64,000 bases of DNA from Solicoccozyma terricola (lineage: Eukaryota > Basidiomycota > Tremellomycetes > Filobasidiales > Piskurozymaceae), in NCBI GenBank assembly GCA_001600875.1, contig BCLD01000003.1, positions 1,200,536 to 1,264,535 on the forward strand. Direction: 5' to 3'. A program made the position numbers and the translations under genes. Below are positions 12,061 through 22,861 of the stretch, one piece after another; the first letter of the stretch is position 1, and each line of letters begins with the position of its first letter. The notes beneath the pieces were generated by a model. It saw only the letters and a program-made list of their open reading frames with translations, was not told the DNA's origin and made no database searches.

Positions 12061-12867
12061 AGTATGAGGTAGCCGTCAGAAAGGATGGATGAAAAGATGA
12101 AAAGGCGCACAGCAAAAGGGAGGAAATGTCCCAAGCCGGCTGACTGCTTATATGAAGTGCACATTGCTTTCCTTTCATAAGTACAGGGATCATTGGAAGG
12201 AGGTGGTCGAACCTTGGGTCATACATACGTTCAGGAACCGGGCGGCTCCTTGTTGTTGAAACGACGATCAAGCTCACCTTTCTCGTGACCGTTGGCAGTA
12301 TGCTGTTGTTGGTGGGACAGGAACTGATGGTCAAGTCATGATAGTCGCTTGGAGTAATAATCCCTCGAGGGAAGAAGGCTTGATTGTCATGAATGAACCT
12401 CAAAGGCGGGAATTTCGCTGCGAAGCACTGCGCAGGGGAATGATCGCCTGGGAACGAGCAGCTTCGATTCATCCGTACCGATGAACCCGATTTCTTCTCT
12501 CATTTGCAAATATCGGATCAAGAGATGCCGTTTGGGCTTCGTCCTCGAGGGGTACAGCGCGCTAACCAGGATAGCAATTACTCGCCCGCGATCACCAGAC
12601 GATGGCGACGCCTTGAAACGTCACGACGGATCCCAACCTACTCGTCATCTCCCTGTAACGGGTTTCACGGTATCCGTTGTGACGACACGACGATGCAGCT
12701 GCTTCCTATGGTATAGCGAGCCGGGATAAGACCTCTGCGCGCTTCGACCCCTGCTTGAGACTCTGCACTCCACCAGGTGACCGGTATGCGCAAGATGTTA
12801 CATATACACACTATTTACAGGTCCAAACGAATCCAAGAAAACGGCGAAGAAAGAGGGTAAAACCCGC
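12061..12867. other. Intergenic region between the DUF3455 and SRP40 genes
   Basis: About 800 bp with only short open frames that carry no recognisable domain or splice pattern. It should contain the promoter of the DUF3455 gene and the 3' end of SRP40, both on the minus strand. I see no RNA gene or mobile element. Confidence 0.5.
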
Positions 12868-14883
12868 TCAGTCAAACTTGATACTGTGCGACTGGAGCTG
12901 TAGCGGAGGATTTCAAAAGTTGTGTCAGCGTACGATCCAAAACCGGCAAAAATAAAGTGGCAATAGAGGTGATATTTACGGAGATCTCGCCACCGACGTA
13001 GCTTCCCCTCTTCTTCTTGTTCTTCTCCTTTCGGAATCCGGCACCACGAGTGACGATAAGATCCCTTGAAGCTTTTGCTCCGTAATCGTTCTCGCTAGCA
13101 CCGAATTTCAACTGTAATGAGAGGAAGTCGGGGGGGGGGGGGGGGGGGTGGAATTGTCACCGTCAGAATTTCATCCCTTTTAGCATCGCAGACAGAAACC
13201 CCTCTCCCTCCGTCCAACTCACCCTTCCTTCAAACGAGTTATCAGCCAATCCTTCATGGCTGAATTCTATTTCATCTGCTTTGATCCTTTGAAACCTCTG
13301 ACCTGCGACTTTTGCTTTACCTTTCCCATTGACTGATCCAGAAGGAGTAGATAGGGCAGGTGATGCTGAACTACCTTCCAAGTCTAGTCGTTGACGTTTT
13401 GAAGCATGGGAAGGGACGGGAGTGGAAGTGTGGGATGGAGTGAAGTCGAGGGATGAAGTAGAAGGGATAACAGTGGTGGTTATTGTGGTAGTCGTGGTAG
13501 TTGTCGTGGTCGGTGCGACTTTCTCATCCTCTTCATCAGAGGAGGATGATGATGATGATGATGATGACGATGACGACGACGAGGAATCCGAATCGGATGA
13601 AGATGATTCGCTAGAGCTCTCCCGGGCTTTTCTTTTCTGACCGGCTAGTTGAGCTGGAGCGGTGGTAGTGACTACCTCGACAGTCTTGACTGTAGTCATC
13701 TTTACATCTTCATCTTCATCATCGCTGTCCGAGTCTGATGAGTCTGAGGAGTCTGATGAATCTGAGGAATCGGATGAAGAACCTGGTGATTGAAATCAGA
13801 GGCACATTTCCCCAGAAAGAATGGATTAGGAAAAAGCACTCACCATCACTAGAGCTCTCTTCATCTTCGGTAGGTTTTGAATCCTCACTCTTCAACGTCG
13901 CCGCTGAGCTCGTACCAGGAGAAGGAGTTCCAACTGAAATGACCATCGGAGTAGGAATGATGATTTTGCCTTTGATAGGTTTCTCCTCGTCTGAAGAAGA
14001 GTCCGAGTCCGAGTCCGAGTCCGAGTCGTCCGAATCCGAATCACCGGAGGACGACGACGACGAAGAGGAAGAGGAAGATGAAGAGGAAGACTCATCATCG
14101 CTATCCTCATCCGATGAAGAATCAGAACTTTCAATAGCCTTTGTGACTGTGACAGCGACAACCGGTGTTTCCTTTTCCTTGTCATCTTCTTCATCATCCG
14201 AAGAAGATGATGATTCATCGTCCGAGTCTTCATCAGATGAGGAAGATGAAGATGAGGAAGAGGATGAGGAATCGTTGATGACTTTGGTAACAATCACAGC
14301 TACATCAACCGGTGCCTTTTCATCCTTCTTCTCCTCCTCCTCCTCATCGGAAGAAGACTCATCGTCCGAATCACCTTCGTCAGACGACGACGACGACGAC
14401 GATGATGATGATGATGATGATGAGGATGAGGATGAACCTTCAGAACTAGAATCAGAATCGGAATTTGATTCTTCAACGGATTCCTTTTTGTTATCAATTG
14501 ACGTTCCAGATTTCCTAAACCAGACGAAACGAAGAAACCGGAAAGGCAAATGGCAAAAGTTAATAAATCATGATTCCTTCCCATTCCCTCTGAAATATCC
14601 AACCCGGGCAAGCATACCCCCCTCCCCTCCCCCCAACCCCCCAACCCGACACTCACCAAACCTCTAACAATCTTTTCATCGCAGTATCATCTGAATAAGC
14701 CACCACTTGCGCTTCTTTGAAGAATGATTTAGCTGATTTATTGAATCCTTTAGAAGTAAGGAGATTGTGAATCGCTTGATGGAGTTCTGTGTGTGTTGGG
14801 GGGGGGGGGGGGGTCTTTTGTTAGTTGATGTGCTGGATATACGGGGAATCGGAATGGAACGAGGACAAACCTGTGTCTGACAT
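12868..14883 (-). CDS. SRP40: Nucleolar phosphoprotein SRP40 / Nopp140-like
   Basis: Nucleolar chaperone of snoRNPs and RNA polymerase I assembly. Six inferred exons (14883-14871, 14786-14657, 14514-13844, 13782-13223, 13111-12980, 12897-12868) give 511 residues. The first exon has only 13 nt (MSDT plus one base). The N-terminal helix (ELHQAIHNLLTSKGFNKSAK) is LisH-like as in Nopp140. The middle is built of long serine tracts alternating with Asp/Glu (CK2-type sites) separated by short Pro/Thr/Lys linkers. The conserved SRP40 C-terminal domain is clear: FQRIKADEIEF, DNSFEGR, DYGAKASRDLIVTRGAGFR and KEKNKKKRGSYVGGEI, ending in SHSIKFD only after the last intron is removed. Introns 1 and 5 contain homopolymer C tracts (coding strand) just before the acceptors. 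The antisense strand of the serine repeats also reads open as Asp/Glu-rich sequence; that is a shadow. Confidence 0.93.
13130..13148. repeat. G19 homopolymer (C19 on coding strand) in SRP40 intron 5
   Basis: Nineteen G in a row on the + strand. On the SRP40 coding strand this is a C tract ending about 18 nt before the acceptor at 13112, so it occupies the position of the polypyrimidine tract. Confidence 0.9.
14798..14813. repeat. G16 homopolymer (C16 on coding strand) in SRP40 intron 1
   Basis: Sixteen G in a row on the + strand, read as C16 in SRP40 intron 1 and followed by AACACACACAG, the acceptor of exon 2. Confidence 0.9.
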
Positions 14884-15968
14884 GTTGAATAATAATAAAC
14901 CCCCTGACGAATTGATATAATTGTAATTGTCTTGAGCAAAGACAAGGAAACGAACTAGGGAGGTTAGAAGGGGAATCCATATCTCTCAACCGTTTGAACC
15001 AGACATTTTTTGGTAGATCACGTGGTTTGAAAAGTAAACATTCGGTGGGTGGCGGGGTGGCGGGGTGGCGGGGAGTGGCGGGGTGGCGAGTCCGAAAGGT
15101 CAAGTCCAGGGTGTAGCTAATCTGGGCAATCTGGGCAGAACAAAGTAAGAGATTGGGAAAAGAGCGTTCCTAGCTGGGACTCGGAGGGAGGGAGTACCGG
15201 TCGCTGTACTGGCCAACTCGGTGCACTTGCTGACTGTCCTCTGTGGTGGGTTGCTGTCCACCACCTCCCACCACCACCTCCATCCCTCCCTCCGTCCTCC
15301 TCCCCTCCCTCCCCCTCCCCTTCGCGTGTTGATCGTGGCGTCCATCCCACCACGCGTCTCCTCCGATCTTCCTCCGATCGGAGTACCAGGCGGCGGCAGG
15401 AGTAGGAGCAGCAGCAGGAGCAGCAGCAGCAGCACGAGCAGCCGGAGACGGGGACGGGGAGCCGCAGCCGCAGCCGCAGCCGGAGACGGGATGAGGATGA
15501 CTCTCCCTCCGCGGCGTGTCACGAGAGGAAGAGTGGGCAGGTCCATGGCGGATGGATGAGCAGCATCATGCCGAGACCCGCGCGGGCGGTGGTCTGCGGG
15601 GACGGAGAGCTGCGGAGGCTGGCTGGTGGCGTGGGGACAAGTCGGGACAGTCGGCCAAGTCCACAGTCCACAGTCCACCTATTCCGTTATTCTCATCCTC
15701 GACCCCCGTCCAGCTTAGAGATATACCTCTCTCGTTCAACTTGGAGATAATCATTCCGAGTAGGGTACCGTCGCCGTCGCCGTCGCCGTTCACCGTCACC
15801 GTTGCGCGTCCACCTGGCGAAATCCTTCTCGTGTCCTCGCCTCGTCGCTAGAACGCCTCTATCGACAGCTACGGTGGACTAACGCAGCACATCCACCCAC
15901 CCATCTCACCGTCTTACCATTTCTCATATCCAACCCTCCCCCCCCCCCCCCCCCCTCGCGGCGGCGAA
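14884..15968. promoter_or_regulatory. Divergent intergenic region SRP40 / Zn2Cys6 regulator
   Basis: About 1.1 kb between two divergent start codons. It is GC-rich and low in complexity. It holds a GGTGGCGGGG-type repeat (about 15044-15088, five imperfect units) able in principle to form G-quadruplexes, CT-rich blocks (15260-15330), a CAG/GGAGCAG run (about 15395-15440), GCC/GCAGCC runs (15465-15480), CGTCGC repeats (15770-15790) and a C18 tract ending 13 nt before the ATG at 15969. Long open frames exist on both strands here but are composition artefacts (Pro/Arg/Ser/Leu-rich, no domain). Confidence 0.55.
15938..15955. repeat. C18 homopolymer upstream of the Zn2Cys6 gene start
   Basis: Eighteen C in a row, followed by TCGCGGCGGCGAA and the ATG at 15969. 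It lies in the presumed 5' leader. Confidence 0.9.
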
Positions 15969-18900
15969 ATGGCAACATCGAACTCAACCTCGACCTCCAC
16001 TTTCCCCTTTCCTACTCTACAACCACCACCCCAACTCGAACCTAGTTCAATAAAATCAGGAAAACTTGAACAACATGATACAACCACGACGACGACGGAA
16101 GATGATGTTCAGTTTATATCCAAGAACCCTGAGATTGGTGATCGGGTTGTTTCTCTTTCAACAGAACGAGATGATATTGAGAAATCAACATCCGGGATGA
16201 AAAATAATAATATTAGCAATGAGAGAAATAGCAATAATAACGACGAGGAGATGAACGGGGTTGTTGATCATACAGACACAATTATCGAATATCAAGCGAA
16301 TTCAAATCCTAATCCTAATCCTAATCCGAATCCTAATCCTAATTCCAATTCCAATTCCAATCCTACATCTGCAATCGCATCATCAAGTAAAATAACAATA
16401 GATAATGGTGATGGTGATGGTGATGGGATACCGAAAGTTAATGGAGCTAGAAAGGGAAAAGGAAGTTGTGTTTATTGTAGGAAGAGGAAACAGAGGGTGA
16501 GTTGGGGCAGTGGAGATCCGTACCCCTCTCCCAAGTGGAAGGGAAAGGGGGGGGGGGGGGGAACAGAATGGTCGGTTTGCTGATTAGATCTCTCTCTTTT
16601 TCTTGATGATAATTGCCATTACTTCCCCTTCTTGTTCCCTTTCAGTGCGATCCCGGTCCAACACCTCTCGATCAATGTTGGCCTTGCAAACGACTTAACA
16701 GGGAGTGCATCTATCCACCGGGAGGTATTCATACACCAAGACAATCCTCATCCCATGCAAACAAGTCGGAAAAGATGGATATCGTTGAAGGTTTGGGTGG
16801 AAGTGGGAAGAAACCTAGTTCAATCAAATTGACATTTTCTGGTGTTGCTGGAGCTTCTACAACTGATAAAACAACGACGACAACAACAACAACAACATCG
16901 CCGTCGTCGTCGTCGGTCTTGCATAATTCAAAACTTCTTACTTCTCCATCGATGAACCATGATATTCCGACGGGTTATAATGGATCGATAGGATATCATC
17001 CTTATTCTGATCATATTGCAGTCTTTCACCCCCATTCAATGTCACTGTCTACTCCTGTTGGAGGAAGATACCATGCGGTTGATGGGATGGGTGGTGGAAT
17101 TGGGAATGGGATGACGTTGCCGTTGGGGAATGGGAAAGAACACGGGGATCAGATTGGGAGGAAGAATAGGAATAAGAAAGTAAGAAGGGAAGTGGATTTT
17201 ACGAGTGATGAGGACGAGGAAAGTGTAGATGTGGTTGATGTCAAGGAGAATGACGGGAATAAGAAGAGAAAGTCCACGTCAGACAAGGCCGATGACGATG
17301 ATGACGACGACGATAACGACGACGACGACAACGACGAGGAAATCGATAAAAAAGAATCATCAAGAAGACTTAGTCTAGGTGATACGCATGTTCAATCACC
17401 CACGACTGGAGGAGAACATGGGACTGAGGCTAGTTCCGAATTAACCTCGCAAGCTTCAGCGGATGGAGGGAAACCATCACGGAATGTAGATGACGATGAA
17501 TTGATGGAAGCTGTCGGTGAAGATTCAACTCGATCCAAAGCGCAGACAGTGTCAGCGGAGCAGGATGATGAAATCGATGAATTGATGGAGGAAGTGGATG
17601 ACTCGAAGATGGAGAAGATGGAGAAGGGGAAATTGGATGATGGGAAGGGTAATCTTGAGGAAGAGGTCGAGGGTGAGGTGAGTGTTCGGAGGGTGTTGGG
17701 GTTTGTTGCTTCCATTTCAAAACGACTCGCTCAACCGCCAATTTACTTCCTCTACCAGCTTCTCATGCTTGCCGACGCAGAAGCTCCGAAGCGGAAGCGA
17801 TCTCACGGATCGTCTTCACATCGTCGGACTTCATCCAGTGCGATGTATGGAACACACCCCGCGCAGGCAGCGTGGCATTCTCCCTCTATGGCTGGAAATC
17901 GACCTGTATCCTCTCGCCAATCGATGGGCAACGGCCACGCTGGATTCGCTCGCCATCGTCATGCACATGCACATGCACACGCTCCTGCTGCTTACCCCGG
18001 TGGACTTCCGCCTAATGGCATGATGTCGGCCCAGACTGTCGCATCTATGGGTCATCCAAACGGATTCTCCTCGTTCCCTCCATTGGACGTATCACCGTCT
18101 TTCGAGACCTTGACACCTTATGCCACGGCACTGAACGCAATCATTCCTGTTCTACCCCCGCCTGCCACCCAGCAAATTCTATTCCAGACGTTCTTCCAGG
18201 ATCATTTCCTCGCTCAGGGACTAACACTCCTCCAACCGCAGTACAACAACGACTTTCGCGATCTTCTGCATCGACGGAGTAAAGTTCCACCGACACCCTT
18301 CCGAGCAGGGGACGCAACCACGCTCGCGGTAGGGTTCGCCATCCTCGCTGTTAGTTTGCGGATTATGCCGGAGGAGACGTCCCAAATTCTACTATCTTCG
18401 CAGAATTCGAATCCGAGGTCGCTTTCTCGTGTGTTGAATGGTCAAGGCCCGTCTTTGAATGACTCGACCCCTCTTCATCGTCGTTACGTCGATCATGCCC
18501 TTATCGCGTCCCAAATCTCCGACTTTGAGGACCCGCCATCTGTCATGCAAGTCTTCCTCAAGCTCTTGCTCTATCGGTATGGTCGTCTATGCGCCACATC
18601 GCCGACGGTGGATCCAATGACAGCGCAACCGAGACCACCTCAACTGCGAGACCGATTGGTTCTTACCGGCGGTTGGCTTTCACAAGGGATCAAGATAGCT
18701 CAGGCGATGGGAATGAACCGAGAGTGGGATGGTATTCCTGCAGTGGAGAGGGAGCTGAGGAGGAGGGTGTTCTGGGGATTGTATGTGGCAGATAGGTGAG
18801 TGGACCCTTGGAGAGACAGAGCAGTCCATAATTGCTGATGCTTTTTTTTCTGGGCGTTTTATTGTCATGTCATAGGACACATGCATTGTGAGTGTTTATG

Positions 18901-19928
18901 ATGACCTTTGGAGCCTGACCTGCAGATCTCTAATTAACCAAACCCTTTTTTTTTCATTCGGTAGCTCCACATCGTTCCCCTACACCATCTTCGATCACCA
19001 CACGACCGTCTCCATGCCATCACCCATGTCGGAAACTGACCTTTATTGTCTACCAGCCAATATTCGAAAACTTCCGGATCACTCGACGGACGATCATCCG
19101 ACTTCCTGTACCCATCTTTTCATCGTCGCTCATCTTGCTCGATTATTGACCAAGCTATTGGATTCGTTCGCTATCAATACTCCAGCTGGGACTAGCAACG
19201 ACTTGGTGACTCAATATGATGCATCGCTCATGCAATTCGAAGAAGCATTACCCAGTTATTTCAAATTTTCACCATTCACCGATACGAGTAGGGATTCGAT
19301 GGAACCATTCTTACCATCTCATCGAGTGCATATCCATTCGAGTATCATGAGCGTTCGACTCAGTCTTCATCGACCTAGGTTATCTCAGTATTTATCAGCT
19401 ACTGAATCATCGACGGTACGTCAATACGTCGTTGGGTTGTGTTTGGGAATGATTCGAATTCAAAGGAACGCTAGGATGTTGGAGAGTAGACTCAGTTTTA
19501 GGTTGTTTGATGTGGAGAGAGTTTTCGAATCGACCGTTATTCTTGGATTGATCATTCGAGTGGAGAAACTTTTGGGTATGGAGCGAAACGTAACAATTGC
19601 TGCTGGAACAACGTCAACGTCAAGGTCAACGTCAACGCCACCTCCTGGATTTTCATCTGAAGTCATCGGAAACGCGCGATCTGGATTAGCAGAAGGTATC
19701 GAATTACTAGAAGGCGTTCAAGGATGGATTGATCAATCGTACTTGGCTGGGAAGGCGCTCCACGTTCTTCGTCGAATGGTAGCTAAGAATGATAGCATTC
19801 GTATCGATGGAGGCCAAGTCACAGAATCGATTGAAAATTGGTTGAAGACGTGGAGAGGAACGAATGTGGATATGTTGATGGCGGAAGCGGAGTGGAGAGA
19901 TTGGGAGAGGATAGTAGAGGGGATTTGA
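15969..19928 (+). CDS. Zn2Cys6 fungal-specific transcription factor
   Basis: Nuclear DNA-binding regulator; target unknown. Exons are 15969-16496, 16646-18795, 18876-18887 (12 nt) and 18965-19928, giving 1,217 residues. The binuclear zinc cluster is split by intron 1: CVYCRKRKQR ends exon 1 and CDPGPTPLDQCWPCKRLNREC opens exon 2, giving six cysteines with C-x2-C-x6-C-x9-C-x2-C-x6-C spacing. An acidic, Lys/Asp-rich low-complexity region follows (about residues 350-540), then the Fungal_trans region with WLSQGIKIAQAMGMNREWD and RRRVFWGLYVADR, which is the usual signature. The first 170 residues are Asn/Pro/Ser/Thr-rich and include Asn-Pro repeats written by CCTAAT units. An 81-nt in-frame segment (17678-17758) has strong intron ends (GTGAGT ... 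CTACCAG) and is either coding or an intron. The gene is followed in tandem by the aldo/keto reductase, with no evidence of a regulatory link. Confidence 0.88.
16306..16362 (+). repeat. CCTAAT/CCAATT hexamer repeat coding for Asn-Pro and Asn-Ser
   Basis: Tandem hexamers (CCTAAT with variants CCGAAT and TCCAAT) inside exon 1 of the Zn2Cys6 gene. They encode alternating Asn-Pro and then Asn-Ser. The unit resembles a permuted telomere-like ATTAGG motif but sits in coding sequence. Confidence 0.85.
16547..16561. repeat. G15 homopolymer in intron 1 of the Zn2Cys6 gene
   Basis: Fifteen G in a row on the coding strand, about 50 nt downstream of the donor at 16497. Confidence 0.9.
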
Positions 19929-20313
19929 GTGTTTTTAGCAATGAAACGATTAAAGAAAAGAGTTGTAAACACCGGGGGGTTAACGAGAGAATGTTGATAT
20001 ATGAACCAGAAATGGTCGCCGGCTGCCATCTGTTGGATAACGGATCAAGTAGTTGCTCGATGGAATGCATGACTGACCGACTAATTACCTCGGATGCCCG
20101 GATGCCCCATCGCCGAGGTGGAGGCCGGGGCCGAGGTCGAGGAACGATGGAACGATGGATGGAATGTCGATATCAGTACGCGGCCCCTCGTCGGCAGACT
20201 CCGCGACATACATATATCTGTACAGCAACCTACCTACCCCCTCGTATCATCCACTCACATCCCCCATCCCACTTCCCACTTCCCACACAACCACTACTTA
20301 CCACCATCAAATC
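19929..20313. other. Intergenic region between the Zn2Cys6 and aldo/keto reductase genes
   Basis: About 385 bp. It holds the 3' end of the regulator and the promoter of the reductase. The last 100 bp before the ATG are C/T/A-rich (CACTTCCCACTTCCCAC type repeats), a common leader composition here. No gene seen. Confidence 0.5.
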
Positions 20314-22475
20314 ATGTCCAGTCCTATCCCAACCAGGTCTTTGGGAGGTGATGCTTCCAACGTCAAAGTCGGTGCAATCGGGTGAGCTAGCTCTGGGCTC
20401 TTGTCTCTTGTCTCAACGAAGAACCATTTGGCTGATTACCTTTCCTGTCGGTCGTTCAGCCACGGTTTGATGTTGCTCACTTGGACACCAACTCCTACTC
20501 CTGACGAGGAGGCTTTCGAATCGATGAAGTAGGTTTACCTCCCAAGCTTGAAATAGTACAACGACGCATGTTGACGGGGATTGCGTGAACCCCTCCTCTC
20601 CCCCCCCCCCCTCCTCTCCCTCTTCAGAGCCGCTGCTGACGCTGGAGCTACTTTCTGGAATTCTGGTGAGCTTTTGGGAAAGGAACATATTTTAATGGAA
20701 TTAACATTCACCCTATGAAAATCCGTATGCTGATCTGAATTGGGATTTCTGTTTTTTTTTTTTCTTTTTTCTCATGTGCTACAAAAGGTCAATTCTATGG
20801 TCCTCCAGATGATCCAATGGCAAACCTCAAGCTTCTCAATAGGTTCTTCGAGAAGGTGTGTTTGTTATTCTTTTTTCCTTTCTCGTACGTGAACAGATGG
20901 ACTGATTTTCGTTTGGATTTTTTTTTTTTTTGTTTAAACGAACTTTTGCGATTTTGGAAAACAAAAACAAAATAGTATCCTGAATATGCAGATAAAATCG
21001 TCCTTTCGGTAAAAGGAGGAGCTCATCCAGATCATGGTATTCATGGTGGTCTTGATTCCAGGTAAGATCCAAAAAGGAAAGTAGGAGGGGGGAGGGGGGA
21101 GGGGGGGGGGATGGGGTTTTATCCTAGGTCTCTCAAAGACTTCCAAAAAGAAAATGGCGCTGATGTGTTTTTTTTCTTTTTTCTTTTTGGGTCCTTTTCT
21201 TCGGGATTCGACGAAATACAGTTTAGAGAGTCTACGTCTCGATCTTCAGAGAATCACTGGTGCTTTAGGAAACAGGAAGAAAGTTGATATTTACCAGGTA
21301 CTTTTAGGCGATCTCTTCGTCGATTGAAAATAAAAAATAGCTGATGAAATGGTGATTTTAAAATGTTAAATCAGTCTAGTCGAGTAGATCCCAGATTGTA
21401 AGTTGTTGTTGTATCTGTCACTATCAGAACTCGACAGACTTTTGGGGGGATGTGAAGGCTAATAACTACCTGTGATTTGAAAAAACAGTACTATTGAGGA
21501 GATCATGAAAACCATGGTTACGCTTCGAGGTGAGGGTTTCTTCAAGGTCCGTCTTCTTCACTCTTCCTTGTTGCCCTTTCTGCACGGCGGGGTTTCTAAC
21601 CTTGTCCCGTTTTCCTTTGTACCAAATTCAGCACATCGGTGTATCCGAGATCGCAGCATCAGCTCTTCGTCGTGCTGCAGCGGTCGCTCCTATTGTTGCT
21701 GTTGAGATCGAAGTTTCCCTGTGGTCAATGGAGGATGAGACTTGGAAAGTTTTGAAAGCTTGTGATGAGCTTAATATTGCGGTGATCGCTTATTCGTGAG
21801 TTGGTCTCTCCCCCTGTCCGCTTTTTCAGGAAAGAGATCCCCCGCTTTTTTTTTTTTTTCTCCGTCTGACCGTTTTTCATCGTCACTGCAAAAGCCCTCT
21901 TGGACGTGGGTTCCTCAAATTCAAGAAAGAATCTGATATTCCAGAAGGGGATGTGAGAAAATATATGCCAAAGTTCCAGGGTGAGAATTTCAATATCAAC
22001 TTGAAGCTTGTGGATGCTTTGGTGAGTTGCGCCCTTCCCCCCCCCCCTCCGGGTCCCAGGTCCCTTTCTTAATCAAAAGGAGAGCTTTCACCGTGTTAAT
22101 TGGGCTTTTGGCGTTTTTCTCCTTGGGTGGTTGTAGCATGAGATTGCAGCGAAGAAGGGAGTACCACCTTCTCAACTTGCTCTCGCTTGGATCCTCCAAA
22201 TTTCACCTCACGTAATGTCCTATCTCCTTATTATTCAACTGAGACCCCACCGCCCCGTCAAAACTAAATCCATCACTTTTTCCCTCAACCAGACGATCCC
22301 CATCCCGGGTTCCACATCTACCAAACGAGCACTTGAGAATATCGCAGCTGCCAATGTCAAGCTCACCAAGGAAGAGATGGACTCGATTGATTCGCTGCTC
22401 AAGTCGTTTGTCACTGCTGGAGATAGGTATGGCGGTCCAGTGCATGCTTTGAGTTGGGGAACCGGTAGGGAGTGA
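20314..22475 (+). CDS. Aldo/keto reductase, pyridoxal reductase-like
   Basis: NADPH-dependent aldo/keto reductase of the AKR8-like group; the closest remembered relatives are fungal pyridoxal reductases (S. pombe Plr1), which reduce pyridoxal to pyridoxine in the cytosol. Twelve inferred exons (20314-20381, 20460-20528, 20628-20665, 20788-20855, 20976-21061, 21222-21297, 21375-21397, 21489-21546, 21632-21795, 21895-22021, 22137-22211, 22293-22475) give 344 residues. TIM-barrel landmarks are GHGLMLLTWTP, the catalytic-tyrosine region FWNSGQFYGPP, the lysine strand DKIVLSVKGG, VEIEVSLWS, IAVIAYSPLGRGFL and the NADPH-binding tail TIPIPGSTSTKRALEN. The start at 20314 is the first ATG in frame and gives a family-sized protein. 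The exons are small (23-183 nt). Substrate preference within the AKR family is inference from the overall sequence. Confidence 0.9.
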
Positions 22476-22820
22476 GCGTGAGCGTGACGAGAAGAGGAAG
22501 GAGGGTTGTTGGATGTGATGGTAGTCAGTCGATTGTGAATGATCTGAATATGAATGTGTGTCCCTCGCCACTGTCCCCCTCCCTTGCCCCGAAAAGTCAA
22601 CAACCTCCTCGCCCTGTCCCTGTCCGCCCAATTTATTCCGGACACACGCGTAGGATCGCTGGATGTCCAACACCATATCCCACGTCGCACTCCCTCATTG
22701 CCAGTCACATCACCTCATACGCTCATACAAACACTCCCACTCACACTCGTCGTCTCACTCCAACCAAGTACAACCACGCAGCAGCGTCCGGGGACTTGAA
22801 TACCAGTCTGACGCTCAACC

Positions 22821-22861
<41 letters not shown>
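22476..22861. other. Intergenic region upstream of CTF18
   Basis: About 385 bp between the reductase stop and the CTF18 start. It is C/A-rich and ends in a 38-nt C homopolymer. Long open frames run through it in more than one frame but show no domain. Confidence 0.5.
22823..22860. repeat. C38 homopolymer directly before the CTF18 start codon
   Basis: Thirty-eight consecutive C, followed by a single G and the ATG at 22862. It is the longest homopolymer in the window. Confidence 0.9.

Noticed and set aside
12061..12867. A possible tRNA gene in the intergenic DNA near 12460-12600
   Set aside because: A TTCGATTC string was noted, but no acceptor-stem pairing or A/B box pair at the right spacing could be found.
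13738..14667. A 309-codon open frame on the + strand, very rich in Ser, Asp and Glu
   Set aside because: It is the exact antisense of the SRP40 serine/acidic repeats. Repeats of TCN/AGY and GAN codons stay open on both strands, and the + frame has no splice-compatible ends or domain.
15100..15678. A long minus-strand open frame in the SRP40/regulator intergenic region
   Set aside because: Composition is Leu/Arg/Pro/Gly repeats from GC-rich simple sequence (CAG, GCC, CCT). Competing frames are equally open and there is no conserved block.
22472..22861. A longer CTF18 with a polyproline stretch coded by the C38 tract
   Set aside because: The frame is open upstream, but only because the region is C-rich. 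The upstream sequence has no conserved motif and overlaps the 3' end of the reductase gene.
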